Assembly (NCBI RefSeq): GCF_921293095.1
Contig: NC_060252.1
Span: 43,090,881 to 43,154,880 of the forward strand
Length of the DNA: 64,000 nucleotides
Source: Ischnura elegans
Taxonomy: Eukaryota; Arthropoda; Insecta; Odonata; Coenagrionidae
Reading direction: 5' to 3'
Every line of letters starts with the position of its first letter. Positions within the stretch are counted from its first letter, which is position 1. Below, one piece after another: positions 1 to 12,520 of the stretch. The notes under the pieces are model-generated. The model saw only the letters and a program-made list of their open reading frames with translations, was not told where the DNA came from and did no database searches. A program made the position numbers and the translations under genes.

Positions 1-220
1 TCGACTGATGAGATTTCATTCCACCTTAGAATGACAAATGCTACATAAGGGAGCTGCATCAGTTGTTCTTCATTCCTCGATTGGCTCGTGACCTTAGATC
101 CGGGGTCGAAAACATTACTGTAATCGATAGCCGATAACTGGCGGCAAGGACGGGGCGAAGAGGGGGTCAATATTTAGGGGGCCTCAGTCCTCCCCCTGTG
201 TACGTGATACATCGGGTAAA

Positions 221-406
221 GACCGTTTTACACGGGGCATGTCATTCCGCAGGTTAGAACTGAAAACATTTTTGGAAATGCGAGAATACGAGCTCGGAAT
301 TAGAGCAGGGGCTATTTTGCCATCGTGCATCCATGCATTCTCGCATGCGTTCCACCAATGCACCGCGTTACACCACGCAATTTTGACTGCCCCGTGTAAA
401 ACGGCC
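221..406. mobile_element. Short TIR element (MITE-like), family unresolved
   Basis: The two ends are 19-bp inverted repeats (GACCGTTTTACACGGGGCA on the left, its near-perfect complement on the right, one mismatch). The 186-bp body has no coding capacity. The CGTTTTACACGG motif resembles that of the Harbinger-type MITE at 8642-8834, but no clean target duplication is visible, so the superfamily is not settled. A perfect 9-bp-stem hairpin follows at 434-453 (CGCCGGGAT / ATCCCGGCG, loop TT). Confidence 0.6.
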
Positions 407-433
407 AGGAGAAGACGAATGCCCGTGCTGGTA

Positions 434-453
434 CGCCGGGATTTATCCCGGCG
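434..453. repeat. GC-rich perfect hairpin
   Basis: A 9-bp GC-rich stem (CGCCGGGAT / ATCCCGGCG) with a 2-base loop lies in a small GC-rich island after the MITE at 221-406. It is probably a fragment of an older element. There is no U-tract or gene context to make it a terminator. Confidence 0.4.
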
Positions 454-599
454 GGCCCTCCGGCCTGGAAATCTTTGGCGCCCTCCTGTTCCGAAACTGA
501 CAAATTGTACAGTCAGAATACCAACATTGGGTGGTTAACTTGATTCCAAATATGCCTCATTTAACAGAACAGTTAAAATCGTCTTGAGTAAAAAAAATA

Positions 600-2209
600 A
601 TTATTTAAATTGATATAATTCAATCTGGGTCATCCGGGCTGTCCTACCCCTGCATAGTGCAGACGTCCTGGGGCCATAAAGGGGCTTAAGGGGTCCAGCA
701 CGGGCCTGAGAAGACGTATCCAAGGGGCATCTATCTCTCTCAGGGACTGTCTGTTTTTCGATACAGTTGTATTTTAAAATGCCTGCCACCGAATTTTGTA
801 CATTACTTAAAAATATGTTTCATAAAATTGATAAATTCTGAAATAATTGATGACATTAATAATATCTCCGAAAAATCTTCAGATATTACATAAATGTGGC
901 CAACGTAGGCCAGGAAACGTCATCCTGGAAACAACTTGACATAACTAACCCGAAAACCAAAGAGAGAATCTCACGAAGAGTAATCCCAACATTACGTTGG
1001 GAGAGGGGAGGAAGAAACAGTTGAATGATTATACTGTCTAGCCTGCGGCCATGGAGTACAGTGGTGGAAAAAAATTAACGCAAAGCTCCTTAATGTTTGA
1101 ATGCAGTGAGCATAGTAACTACTGGAAACTCATTCTTCAGAAAATATGCTCTCGAAAGTTCCTCATGCAACTGGGAATTTTCAAACCTTCCACTTTTCGT
1201 GCCAGTAAAATTCAATCAAATGCATCGCTCTATATCGATTACGTGCAGAAGAGGCGACCGCTAGTTCATCCTCCAAATTTTCCAAATATCTTTTTATAGA
1301 CATTATATATAATCTATATTGAAAATTTATTATTGACTCCAAAAAAAAGATTTAATGGACTATATTCAAATAGAGTACGAAAGATAGAACGCCAAATTGC
1401 CACTCCTACCTTTTGTCGAGTACCGCATGCTCTCCACTCCCACGATGGGACGGCTTTCAGCTCCGCTCTCTTTCAGCCCGTGGTCACAATCACACTCTCC
1501 CTCGTACTACTCCGTTATGGTACGATAATACTACTCGGTCACCGTGAGCCAGGGTCTCCTTTGATCCTCACTGTTCTCAACGGAGGGAGTTTTTTGTAGG
1601 CCGACATCTAACGGCCTCCCTCCCAATTACTACTAAACAGTTTTTGACTTCGTATTATCTGTTACGGGGTTCACCTTGTCGCGGCATCCATGAACGAAGC
1701 CGACAAACTCAGCACTGTCACAGGTTAAACGCATATTCGTTCCGGTGGCGACTTCAATTATACTGCGATTCAATTTTCAAGGCAGAAAACCAAGATGATG
1801 ACCAAGGTGACTACATAGAGGAGGCCCAATTCCTTTACACTCCATGTAACTTATATGATATAAGGTTGATATCTGTCACCGCTTTAGTCGCATTTTAATC
1901 AGTTTCCAAAAATGTCCGCAGCGCGGTGATGAGTACAATGCGATCCACTTTTTCCAATATTTTTCCAAAAACCTTTTTCAATTGTTAGGCACAGCATTTA
2001 AAAGTTATGAATTTTATAGATTACAAAAGCATGAATACAAATTTCATTTAAAACCGCTAATTATACTTTTTACCTGAGAAATCCGGATCACTTTGCCAGT
2101 CAGCGACGCGAGTGGCGACTTTTGTAATTAAATTTAATTGCGCGGTGGGCGACAACACGTCTAGAAGCCGACTTGAGGATTCTCTACTGTAACATTCGTG
2201 ATGACGACA
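600..2209. other. Intergenic, no gene seen
   Basis: Short ORFs only, none with a recognisable domain or consistent splice signals. The GC-richer patch near 1400-1750 looks like repeat-derived material but I cannot classify it. Confidence 0.5.
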
Positions 2210-2771
2210 TCTATACAGATAAAAGAAGATGTATATTTGTCTGTCCGCTGTACGTTTCCATACGGATGCACGGATTGCGACTTAAGTTAGTACATAGCTG
2301 CATATAAAGCATATGCAAACTTCTCCTAAACCCCGTAGTGCTACTTTCAGCTGCGTCCGATGCGTTATTCCCGTCATATTTTTAATACCATTTGTTACGT
2401 CGCGTAATTCGACTTTTTGTAGTTTGACATCCTGTTGGGTAGGCAAACCTCTTTACTCTATTAATAGGAAAACATAACTCAAAGAATACTACACTTGCTA
2501 TTTATCCTCACGGTGCAAACCTTTTTTCATGGGTATGAGCTCACAAGACGTTTTTGGTCTACACACGTACGGACCCAGATAGTGATCAATGTTGTGGAGC
2601 AGGGTACGTATAAGTTCATACCGTGCGCGGCATACGGAAATACGTTTTTTTCCATTGTTTGCTGTTGAGAGTGCCAAAAAAATCCTGCAATGTGACCATG
2701 AATTCCCACCCACAAAGTTTCCCACTTCCCTGGGTAACCCCTTTCCCGGGCAATGCCGGGAGGCCTGCTAG
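2210..2771 (+). mobile_element. Non-autonomous Helitron
   Basis: The 5' end begins with TC (TCTATACAGATAAAAGAAG) followed by a TGTCTGTCCG stretch like that in insect Helitrons. The 3' end has a GC hairpin (CCCGG / CCGGG, 2745-2760) about 8 bases before the terminal CTAG at 2768-2771. The element sits exactly between a host A (2209) and a host T (2772), the expected Helitron target, with no target duplication. At 562 bp it has no Rep/helicase coding and would need enzymes supplied in trans. The assignment rests on the combination of all three terminal signals. Confidence 0.75.
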
Positions 2772-4200
2772 TATCAGTTAATTCTGTATTTTCATCGCCA
2801 TCGAATATCCCAAAACCTCACCACCGATGCTCATCTTTTCTGCCACGGAATTCCACCGCTCAGCTGGAATTCATTCACGGACCACGAGTAAAATCACAAT
2901 CAGGTGAATAAGTGAATAAAATTAGCGATATCTACGACGAAAATCTCATTCCGGTCCCTCACTGAATGAGGGTTGAGGAGTTATTTATTATTTTTTCAGC
3001 GCCAGCCACAGGCGTCCAACAAATTATGCAGATAGTAAAAGAAGGCGAGAAATCCCGTCAAGCCAACATGAAAGAAATGCGCCAGCCTGAACTCCATCCG
3101 ATTGCGTGTCTAGATTACGCAAAAAAAAGGCGAAGCGAAAAGAGAAAAAAAATCGAAAGTCGCGTGACGAGCTGATATCATCCGCACATACACACACCGT
3201 TTAAAAGGTCGTTTAAAAATCAGCACCAATGGCTTGATTGAAGTTTGATACCGCTAAAATATCTACGGGCCCACTCGTGATATTCCCTTTTTACAGCTTC
3301 TCCGAGGGTGATCCCACTACAAATATAATACGGGGAAACGATCGTGTTTTCAGTAGGCTGTCGGAAGGGCCAAAAGAGCCATCCCATTTACGGCGACTCT
3401 AATTCGTTATCATGTGTCACGATCGATTTGTACCGGCGGCATAAAGATTTAATCCGAGAACTAAGGGTTAAAAAAAAAAGAAAATCTGCGAGATTGATCA
3501 AAAGCGGTTGCGAGCAAATTGATAGAGATCGCTACACATTAAGCTTGAAGCCGCTAGAGACTCGGAAACCACTTTCTAGGCTTACATTTCTTGAGTACGA
3601 GTTCAGTACAGGTATCTTTAAGAAAGACACGAAGAGCATTTTAGAACCACAATATGTTTCTAGGTCGGACCAGTATCGCAGCCAGGATTTTGAAATGGGG
3701 GAATGCTTACCGGAGATTTCGAGGCCCTTCCGGGGTGTATGGAAAACATACAAGGACAAAGGTCCGGGGGTCCTACCGCGAAATTTTTGAAGCTGAAAAC
3801 GTGATTTTTAGAACTAAAAATAGTTATTTTTTATGAGTAATAAAGTATATAAATTGGAGCAAGTAAAAGCTTTTAAGTCTCAAGGAGAGGGGTCGTTGCC
3901 CGGAAACCCCCTTGACAGAAACAATAAAATAAAAAATACTTATATTACTTGCCGAAAACATAGGAATAGGACAATAAAGGCCTTAAAGGACAATAAAAAT
4001 GCAAGGTGAGACTCAGCAGTCACTAACTTCTTCCCTCTTTTTAATAAACGGCTGGTGTCCTAAAATTACCGCATCACGCCGATTAAGGGAGCTAGCAAAG
4101 TAGTTGGTAGGTGTAGAATTAAATAATATCACAATGTCAAAAAATATTATTTTTTATTTAAAATATGTTTTTATTGAAAAGTAGAAAATATTTCCCTATG
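2772..4200. other. Intergenic, no gene seen
   Basis: AT-rich sequence. A 148-codon open frame at 3344-3790 has no recognisable domain, and its 3' part overlaps a CAGCCAGGATTTT motif common in degenerate hAT-type repeats. I see no gene. Confidence 0.5.
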
Positions 4201-4480
4201 GCCCCTTATATTATTGAAAATTTTAAGCATGTTTGATAAAAAAATTAGCATAAGTTATGAAAGAACATTTCAGATATCAGAAACGAAAAATGTGGGGCAC
4301 GTGTAAGATTGCATTCGCTTCCGCTAAGAGACAAGAATGGTATCTATTGACCAGCAGGTAATAACTTAATAATCTTACATGAACACCACGTTTTTCTTTT
4401 TTAATATCTGAAATATTCTTCAAAAAATTATGGTAACTTTCCCATCAATCAACTTTGAAATTTTCAATAATGTACGGGGC
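4201..4480. repeat. Imperfect inverted repeat (foldback), about 110-bp arms
   Basis: The sequence beginning GCCCCTTATATTATTGAAAA is mirrored by the complement ending at 4480. The arms stay alignable for about 110 bases with many substitutions, around a centre near 4310-4370. It is non-coding and probably an old MITE. Confidence 0.55.
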
Positions 4481-4528
4481 AGTAGGCCGATACTTTTGTC
4501 AAAAAGCAGATATATTTTTATTTATGAC

Positions 4529-4695
4529 AAGTGAGGGTAGAACTCACCCCATTGTAAGCCACAGGCGTGTAATAATCACACATTCATGGTAGGGGCCAAT
4601 TCCTTTCCCTGGGCCACCTCACACTTGGAAGATTTTCTATGGGGGCACCCAATATTCGAGACCGGGCAGTCTAGACCCACTACACTACCACGCCC
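4529..4695 (-). repeat. tRNA-derived SINE (tail family GGGGTGAGCTCTAC)
   Basis: Read on the minus strand, a TGGTAGTGTAGTGG stretch resembles a tRNA A box and GGTCTCGAATA a decayed B box. The distal end carries GGGGTGAGTTCTACCCTCAC, which recurs at 24581, 35290 and 40237. It is clearly mutated and probably inactive. Confidence 0.55.
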
Positions 4696-4802
4696 CCTCA
4701 CCCCTTTACCAGTATGAACCCAGATCCAGATATTATCAAGTGAACACAGGTAGATAGAATTTTAGCATGGAAAACCAGGAATCGCTAGTCAGACAATGAT
4801 TA

Positions 4803-4920
4803 CTACCTGGAAAAAAAAGCAAAACACCCAAGTTTGAGGAGCTCTAGAGTCTAAAATATGCAGTCACTTAAAATGCAACAAAGAGCATACGAAAGAATAT
4901 TTATTTCTACGTTTGATCAT
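4803..4920. repeat. Dispersed repeat, copy 1
   Basis: About 100 bases (core ACACCCAAGTTTGAGGAGCT) match a second copy at 58946-59060, 54 kb away in the same orientation and upstream of the zinc-finger gene. No terminal repeats or coding are visible, so it is classified only as a dispersed repeat. Confidence 0.5.
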
Positions 4921-5531
4921 TTCCTTTTTTTTAAATCTTGGACTACATAGTATTTCCTATACTTAATTTTTTTCCAAAATAGTACCCATTTTTGCGCATA
5001 AAATCCAGGTGCACAACTTTGAGCGCTTGGTATTCCCGTAGTTTTCGTTCCAATAAAACTTGCAATATTAATAAAAGACAGACATATCTACCAAAGGCAT
5101 TTTTAGGGAGGGGCTCAGGGGCACGTGTCCCCCCCAGACGCTTAAAAAATAGACAAGATTTACGGTCTATTTTGTAATAATACGGCCCCGATATCATTAC
5201 TTTCTTTAAATTTTTCTTAATTTTTTCTAAATTTAACTTTTTCCTCTGTGGATTTTTCGCACTATCATTACTTTCGATTTGATGTGTGTTACGGAGTATA
5301 GATATGAAGAGTGTATTCTGTACAGTAATTGATGTACGTTTTTGTTAATCCCGAATATGAGAAGACCGTTTTCCTTTCAGATCTACGTACCCCCCTTAGA
5401 AAAAAAATCCTGAATCCGACCTTGATATCTAATACCAACAGTTTGCAGGAAACAACTTTATAATGCTACTAAAACTGCTGTAATAGATATAACTGAGGAC
5501 TTCAGGCTTGACTTTGTGAAACCTCTTCATA

Positions 5532-5718
5532 TTGGAAATAAAGGAGTAAAACTTTGTCAGGTTCACTATTTTATTAATATGGGCACTACAAGGGTTTCGT
5601 AACTTAGTTACATCTTCAGGTGACTGAGATCTGAAGATGTAACTAAATTACGAAACACGGGTAGTGACCATAATTATATAAAATTGAGCCTGACAAAGTT
5701 TTACTCCCTTATTTCCAA
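5532..5718. mobile_element. Palindromic element with hammerhead-like motif
   Basis: Two arms of about 86 bp, beginning TTGGAAATAAAGGAGTAAAA and mirrored at the right end, face each other over a tiny loop. Each arm carries the order CTGAAGA, a GTAAC/GTTAC-type stem, then CGAAAC (right arm 5631-5656, left arm 5594-5619 on the minus strand). The ordered CTGAnGA ... GAAA boxes flanking a stem are the conserved half of the hammerhead ribozyme reported in Penelope-like retroelement repeats. An extra U before stem II and no clear cleavage-site strand mean activity is doubtful. Confidence 0.55.
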
Positions 5719-6984
5719 CGTTGTAATAGATGTTATGGCGTGAAGTGAAGGAGATAAGGCATAGACGAAAGAGAAGACAAAAATACGCGAAGAGAAGAAG
5801 ACCTAAGAAAACACATGGAGGAGGATGGGCCTTGAATGACCAAAGATCTCTCGCATTAAATTAGAAGCACATCCCCATAAATGCAAATAACTCCATTAGC
5901 ATTCAGCAGAGTGGGAAGACTCTTTCGCCGCAGAAAAAACAGGAGAAATGAAAGGGGTAAAGGAGGTTGATGCTCTTCATATAGCTCGACCTCCTCGGGA
6001 ACCACTCAGAACTCGAAGAATTCCCCTTCCACGCCATTTTCTCTCCTCTTAACCCATCCATCCCAGTACCTCTCGCTCCTCCATCTAGTAACGCTCCCAA
6101 ATTTTTTCGAGAAACATCTCCGAGCGATATTTTCCTCCCGATGTAACCACGCAGTAAAAAACTTTGCCACTCCGCCGCTATACGGCCGCATAGTACATGC
6201 AAATTTTTGGACCAACTCTCTTTCTCCGCGCTGAACGAATTCAAACTCCTCAAAAAGGCCAGGAGGCATGATAGTTTTGTCGACAATAGACCCGTCGACT
6301 TCATTTTAATTTTCGATTAAAAAAAAAATTACCGAGTATCACCATGCGTACGAGTTGGAAGTGTGAAGGTACCAAATTTGGTAATACGTGCGCCATGAAT
6401 GGAAAGAAAATTGGAAAACGAAAATTTTTAATGCAGGGATAATACGCCCGAAAAATTTGAAAGAACACAGTGCTCCAAAATTTACTAGCCTCAACGCCAC
6501 AACCCCACATGCAACGTGTCATCATGAAGTATCGTTGGAGCATATTTTGAGTTTATTTCACACTATTTTTTCCAAATATTTTGAATGGCGTAAGACTACT
6601 AACAAGCTTGCCACAAAATTATATGCGCGGGTATTTCTCTACAAGAAATTTTAAATTGGCTGCACAGGGATGAACTCCACAGCTTCTACTGCTAAGCTGA
6701 TAAAAAATAATTTTCCGACTATCCATGAATAGCGCACGTATGGTAAAAGTCATAACTATACACCCATATAAATAACACGTTAATACGCGATGTTAAACTA
6801 CAAATAATGCTTAGCTAAAACTTAGGTGCAAAGGATACGTCGATCTAATAAGTTTGGAAATCAGAAAGTGGACGACGGATAATTCTGCTAATTGGAAAGT
6901 AGATGGGCGACCATGAAAGAAAGAAAAAGGAAATACATTAGGTGGGTTAGAACGTTGGAATATTGCTACATCCTTTTCAGTTTA
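5719..6984. other. Intergenic, no gene seen
   Basis: A minus-strand open stretch at 5903-6304 is not preserved as a recognisable protein. Otherwise the sequence is AT-rich with no repeats I can delimit. Confidence 0.45.
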
Positions 6985-7540
6985 CAGATGACCTTATGAA
7001 TGACAGCGTTGTAAAAGGCAGGAAAACATAATGAGTACCGGGAAAAGTAGCTTGGAAGTTAAAAATATTCAAAAAAAATCTACAATGCCATTCATGGAAG
7101 TAAGGAAAGAATTCATTACATGCTATGAAGTATGTTCTTCTATGGGAGCGAGGCGTGGACTTGGACAGCAACACAGAAGTAGCAGTATTGGAAAAGAGGT
7201 ACTACAGAAGAATAATTACGGTAAAATGGATCCATCGAATGAGCAAAGAGGTTTTTATTTGAAGAACAGGACAAAGGAGGAGTCTTCTTAAACTCCATAG
7301 TGGAAGACAGGACAACATAACCGGCCACAATATGAGGCATGATGGCCTGATATGGACACTCGTCGAAAGACAGGGGGAGAGGTAGAGAGGCGATGGAAGG
7401 CCCAGAATAAATTACACAAATACGGCAGGTTATCAAGGATGTAAAAGCAAAGAATAAGTGAATGGAGTGGAGAGCTGCGTCAAACCAATCTTCAGATTGC
7501 TGATTTACAATGGTGATTACTAAGATATCCACCTTCATGG
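6985..7540 (+). mobile_element. LINE 3' relic (RT C-terminal region)
   Basis: Degenerate coding of a non-LTR retrotransposon. An in-frame FYGSEAWTW word at about 7137-7165 matches the conserved block that follows reverse transcriptase in several LINE clades. After frameshifts, the terminal sequence GAGTGGAGAGCTGC near 7460 is shared with the LINE at 40510-41945. Stops and frameshifts interrupt it throughout. A small ATC/ATG-rich run follows at about 7855-7890. The clade is not assigned. Confidence 0.6.
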
Positions 7541-8641
7541 CAGTGACGCTGACGAAAAATTCCACGTGGAAATATATGAAAGAAAAAAAATTGTATAAAC
7601 TGCATTGTGAAGAGCTTAATGATGAACCTAGGATGTTCTTTCCCAAATGATTAAGGTAGAGACACAGAAAACTATAAACAAAACGAAAGTCATTACAATG
7701 ACTTTATAACATACAGAGAGTCTCTTGGAGAACCTATAAGTTATACTAAGCCAAAAAAAATAGAACAGGTAAAATACTAGACAAAAAAACAAGGCTTGGA
7801 ATTTTCAAGTAGTTACTAAGTACTTTAATGTTGACCCACTTTTCAGTACACTAAATCATCATAATCATCACCTGATGATGATGATGAAGGATCTAGAATG
7901 CAGAAAAGAACGATATTATGGTCGTCACCATTACAATTGCATTCATTATTTCTTTACAAAAGAAAACATAACCAGACATTTTTTAGAAGAGGGTCTCATT
8001 AAAATATATTTTCGCGATAAAGATAATGTGAAGTACTTGAACCAAAAAATAATTAAAGAATGGGGTGAACTCTTACCGCTTGGATTGTCGCCAAGCAATT
8101 GCAAGGCGGCTGGAGACGCCAAGCTTATTTTGCTTGCGCAATTAAAAACAGATGTCTTTCAGGGCGACACACAGAACATCATCGAAGAACCAAACTAATT
8201 TGCAGTTCCGACAAACGATAAAATTAGAGAGAAATAAGGCCGAAAGAAAATGTCTAAGAATTCGTTTTCCCTCGAACAATGAAGGATTTTCAGAAAAGGT
8301 CGAGTTTAAAATGAAAAGTCTGCATAAATTCGGTTAAATATTTTTTTTTATCCTAGGTTTAACTAGCACCTTAACTTTTCAGTAGTTTTTCACAGTTTAA
8401 CGACCAGTGTTCCACCAAAAAACGCCACATGCCTATAGAGGTGGCTTGCGGGGTGCTGTGTAGAATCTACTGCATTTGCTAAATTTTAAATGCGCTACTA
8501 CGGAAAAATTATCCAATCAAACTTTGCGCTGCCACTATCGGTCAACGATAAAATCGGTTTCTCTTCTGATTTTACGTTATTCTGAGGCAAAATTTAAACG
8601 ATGGAAAGTCAAATATGCCGTGTTTCTCTATAACACTATAA

Positions 8642-8834
8642 AGGCCGCTAAACACGGTGAAAGATCATGTGAATGAACGATCTGCGAATTAAATCATTCA
8701 CTGTGTATAACGGAAAAATTCGAGTATGAACCGTCATGCGCATGATCTTTCAATGAAAATTAGAACATGTTCTATTTTCGCTCGCATGATCCCGTGAAAG
8801 ATTCAGCATGATCATTCACCGTGTAAAGCAGCCT
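8642..8834. mobile_element. PIF/Harbinger-like MITE
   Basis: A 193-bp element with about 30-bp imperfect terminal inverted repeats (AGGCCGCTAAACACGGTGAA against AGGCTGCTTTACACGGTGAA), flanked by TAA on both sides (8639-8641 and 8835-8837). A TWA target triplet is the mark of PIF/Harbinger transposons. There is no internal coding. Confidence 0.65.
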
Positions 8835-10120
8835 TAAAGAGTAGGAGACTGAGTATGATCCAAGTATTCTAACAACATATACACTGCCTCAACTAGTTAC
8901 TCTTGTATGAGTCAGTCGTGTGTCTTTACCTCCTTCTAATCATAGGTTAGCATTTAGCAATGTTATGCTTCAACTAGCGTATTTGGCGACACTAATCTCG
9001 ATACGCCCTATGCTAAGCATAAAGAGGATTTCCCCATATTAGACCATAGTAAAATGAAAGCAGGGAATTCATTATAGCAGGTAATGAAACAATGCCACCA
9101 TATCAACAAAAATTTACCGTTAGGTCTCGTTCACAACAAAGCGGCTTAAGGTGGCGTAAATTAGAAAGGAGTAGAGCAATTGATGTATTGTAAACTGATT
9201 AACGACAACTTAAAGCGGCATAACTGAAACATGGTAATCTGTTGAAAAAAGATTAAATTTCTCTTTAACACAAGGACGGGATGGGATATTTTGCCCCAGA
9301 TAACATGTTCAAAATGAAATATAACTTTCATTTTCCATCCTATTCCTCTGAAAATTCGCGGCTTTGTGCATGATTACTGATAATGGGTCAATACGAAAAA
9401 CTATTTTCGTAATGACTCGAAGACAAAGGAGTTCACCTAGTAGGACTTAAACACGTCATTTTTACCCATAATTAGACCTCCTCCGTTACCTCTTAACGAG
9501 ACCCAGCTTTTCTTCTTTTTCTTCCTCCATATCTTGGGTATTTATTTTCGGATCAAATGTCACGACATAATTAATAAAGAACAATATTTGAAGCCCTTTA
9601 TTTCAATGCAATGTTATTCTCCGATAATATGGAGTTTATTGCTTTGCGTGTGGCATAAATACCACATACAGACTGTCCCAAGTGTCGTGTGTCATTTTTG
9701 ACCTGTAATTTTAGTAACTTTCCGTAAAGCTATGTTCATGAAAATTGGCACACTTATGGGAAAAGGTCCTAAGTTTTGTTGAGCGTAAGCAAAATTTTAA
9801 AATTTTGACCTTTTGACCTCACAATTTGGGTCCAAACGAAAAATTTGAATTTGCCTTATGGGGTTTCAATGTTAAAAAAATCGAGATAGAAAAATGTCTG
9901 AATTTCATTGACCAAGGTGTCATTTCTTATGGTTTCGGACCCGAGAAACCCGAAAATAACAATTTTATTTACGAAAATTTAACCGTTGACCCAGTAAGGT
10001 CACGGTCAAGGTCACAAGGGTGGCAAAAAGAATAGCATACCGACAAAGGTGTCTATCTATGGGTTTTATAGGGTGCCCAAGTCATTGGTATTGTCCAAAT
10101 ACCCGTATTATTCACTAATT

Positions 10121-10720
10121 GACCTACGAGGGTCACAATGGGGGCCAAAGGTCATAGCGTTCAACGTCGGGCCATCATGGCAACTAACGTGTCAAACCAT
10201 GGGTTTTGAAGGGTCCCAAAGTTGGTTAGGCAGTTCATAAATCAGTATTGTTAGTTTTTTGACCTCCGAGGGTCACAATGGGGGTCAAAGGTCATAGAGT
10301 TAAACGTCGGGCCTTCATGACAACCAACGTGTCAAACCATAGGTTTTGAAGGGTGCCAAAGTCGGTTAGGCAGTTCATAGATCCGTATTGTTGGTTTTTT
10401 GACCTCCGAGGGTCACAATGGGGGTCAAAGGTCATAGAGTTGAACTTCGGGCCATCATGACAGCCAACGTGTCAAACCATAGGTTTTGAAGGGTGCCAAA
10501 GTCGGTTAGGCAGTTCATAGATCCGTGTAGTTGGTTTTTTGACCTCCAGGGGTCACAATGGGGGCCAAAGGTCATAGAGTTGAACTTCGGGCCATCATGA
10601 CAGCCAAAGCGTGGAACCATGGGTTTTAAAGGGTGCCCAAGTCAGTTTTGCAGTTCATAGTTCCGCATAACAGATTTTTTTGATTTCCGAAATTCATAAT
10701 GGGGGTCAAAGGTCATAAAG
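10121..10720. repeat. 140-bp tandem repeat array, left foldback arm
   Basis: The block GGGTCACAATGGGGG(T/C)CAAAGG recurs at 10131, 10271, 10411 and 10551, with a diverged copy near 10691: an exact 140-base spacing. Open frames reading across it are by-products of the repeat. Confidence 0.85.
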
Positions 10721-11080
10721 AAAATATGCAATGCGCTTACCCCCCTTCCTTCCAAAAATTTTCCATTTCCTCGCAGTGCTTTCCGGCAGGCTTCCCATGC
10801 TATCTTAGCTTAATGCCGAAGTTGATCATTTATTTCTCTAAACATCATTTTGATTTGCAGCTCAAAGTGAAAGACGAAACTCCGTTTAAAAGATATTGGC
10901 TATGTCCGAAACCATAAGGTAAAACATAAAAGAAATGGATAAATCCATCTTTTAGTTTGATTGTATCATGCGTTGTGATAAATATTTAACCATTAAAGAG
11001 AAATATCATTAGACGACAAAATTAATAGGATTATAAATTGAAATGTGAACATGGAGTTTTCATTGCGCTAGTCAACCATC

Positions 11081-11740
11081 CAATAGGGTAGTTTCCTTCA
11101 TCAAAGAAAACGATAGGCATTGATTGCGATTCGTTGCCCACCATTAGTGTATTCATAATACACAAATTATTTGGTTTTTGAAATACCGGTTTAGACGAAT
11201 GGCAAGGGTCAAATTTTATCCTCATTTGAAAAAGGCCAGATTGGCGCCCATGCGATTCCGCTCCGCGTGACGTCACAGGGACCTAGTTTCTACACGAGAG
11301 GATAGGAGTTATACATCGTCTGAGGTTACCAATGCATGCATGAGGCACAGAGCTCAGGGAAACATGTCTTAATAATCACCTATTAAAACTGGCTAAGGTC
11401 GGAAAGTTTTCTTCGCTTGATAAGGTATTAATAAACCTTTTTTAAGCCATGCGCTACCAGACAGGAAGGTACTCAGCTATCCGCTAGCATCCTGCGTCCT
11501 ATCAGCGCTCAGAGCCTCGATCACGGTCACTTCACAAGGAGAGAGGGGGAACCAGAAATGCGGCGCACGGACTTTCCTACTTACGCGTCGCGTTTTTGCG
11601 CGCTTGAAATTTTTCACTTTTCATTTAATCGCGAAAAATAGATATCGTCATTTAAAAATCTAAAAGCGCGAAATACGTTCTCCAGGAGTAATAATCTTTC
11701 GATTTAGGCAATAAAAAAATAATAGGAAACCACCCTATTG
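11081..11740. mobile_element. TIR element nested in the foldback core
   Basis: The left end CAATAGGGTAGTTTCC and the right end GGAAACCACCCTATTG are inverted. The part from about 11277 to 11740 matches one arm of the foldback element at 51082-51905 (TTTGCGCGCTTGAAATTTTT, CGTCTGAGGTTACCAA and other blocks), whereas 11081-11276 is unrelated to it. So the two elements share termini and one arm but not the other half. No target duplication was found. Confidence 0.6.
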
Positions 11741-12303
11741 CAGAAATGGTTTGGATGCCATGCTCTTCTTCTCGAAGCTGCAACATTACAATTTCTAGGG
11801 CTTCAAGTTTAGAATATTTAAATTTTGTTATATCGCACACCTGGAATTGTCCAGTACACGCTGCGCGGACAATAGTGCTCAGCGGCAAAAGCATCTTAAT
11901 GGAAAGGCCAAGACATAGCAATGAGACTGTTGGGTGTTCAAAAATCTCATCAAAGCAGAGAAATACCCAACCAATTTGCAAGTTGGAATTTGAAGTGAGG
12001 TCCTGATAAATTTGCAGCCAGTAATGTTTGCAGGACGAGGGTCAGTCAGAAGGTTGCGGTCTTTACAGTCAAACTGGGACTTTCTCTTAATTACTTATTT
12101 AACATATTTTTAGGACTTTCATGGGAAAAACTCGCAACCCTTAACTTGAGCGTTACCAATGGAGGTCTAATGCTTAAATGAAAAGCGGCATGAATGGGTT
12201 TTGCTATTTGCTTGTTGACCTTTAAAACCAATGGGATTTCAGCGTAGTTATAAAGAAAGTCCTATGTGGCGTTAGACCTCCTTAGGACCTTCTTTGAAGA
12301 GAT

Positions 12304-12420
12304 ATGTAGTGGAAGAATGTGGACAAAGAGTCGGGAAAAAGGATGTCTAGGGAAATAAATAATTAAGAACGGCGTGAAACTAAGAGGGTAAGGGAGGCTT
12401 GTCGGAAAAGGCAGTGGATA
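12304..12420 (+). mobile_element. LINE fragment
   Basis: About 115 bases align with 40815-40930 of the LINE in P450 intron 5 (shared words GGCGTGAAACTAAGAG, AAGGGAGGCTTG). It ends next to the start of the right arm of the 9669-13415 foldback. Confidence 0.55.
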
Positions 12421-12520
12421 TGTGTACTACACCACTCACTTGGTCACCCTTCAAAACCTTTAGTTGGGGAAATTAGTTTTCCTATTATTTCAAAACATAC
12501 ATCTATGACCTTTGACCCCC

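Noticed and set aside
3344-3790. 148-codon plus-strand frame
   Set aside because: No domain or splice support; the end overlaps a repeat-like motif.
5903-6304. 133-codon minus-strand frame
   Set aside because: No recognisable domain, and a different overlapping frame is about as long. Possibly old repeat, but not supportable as a gene.
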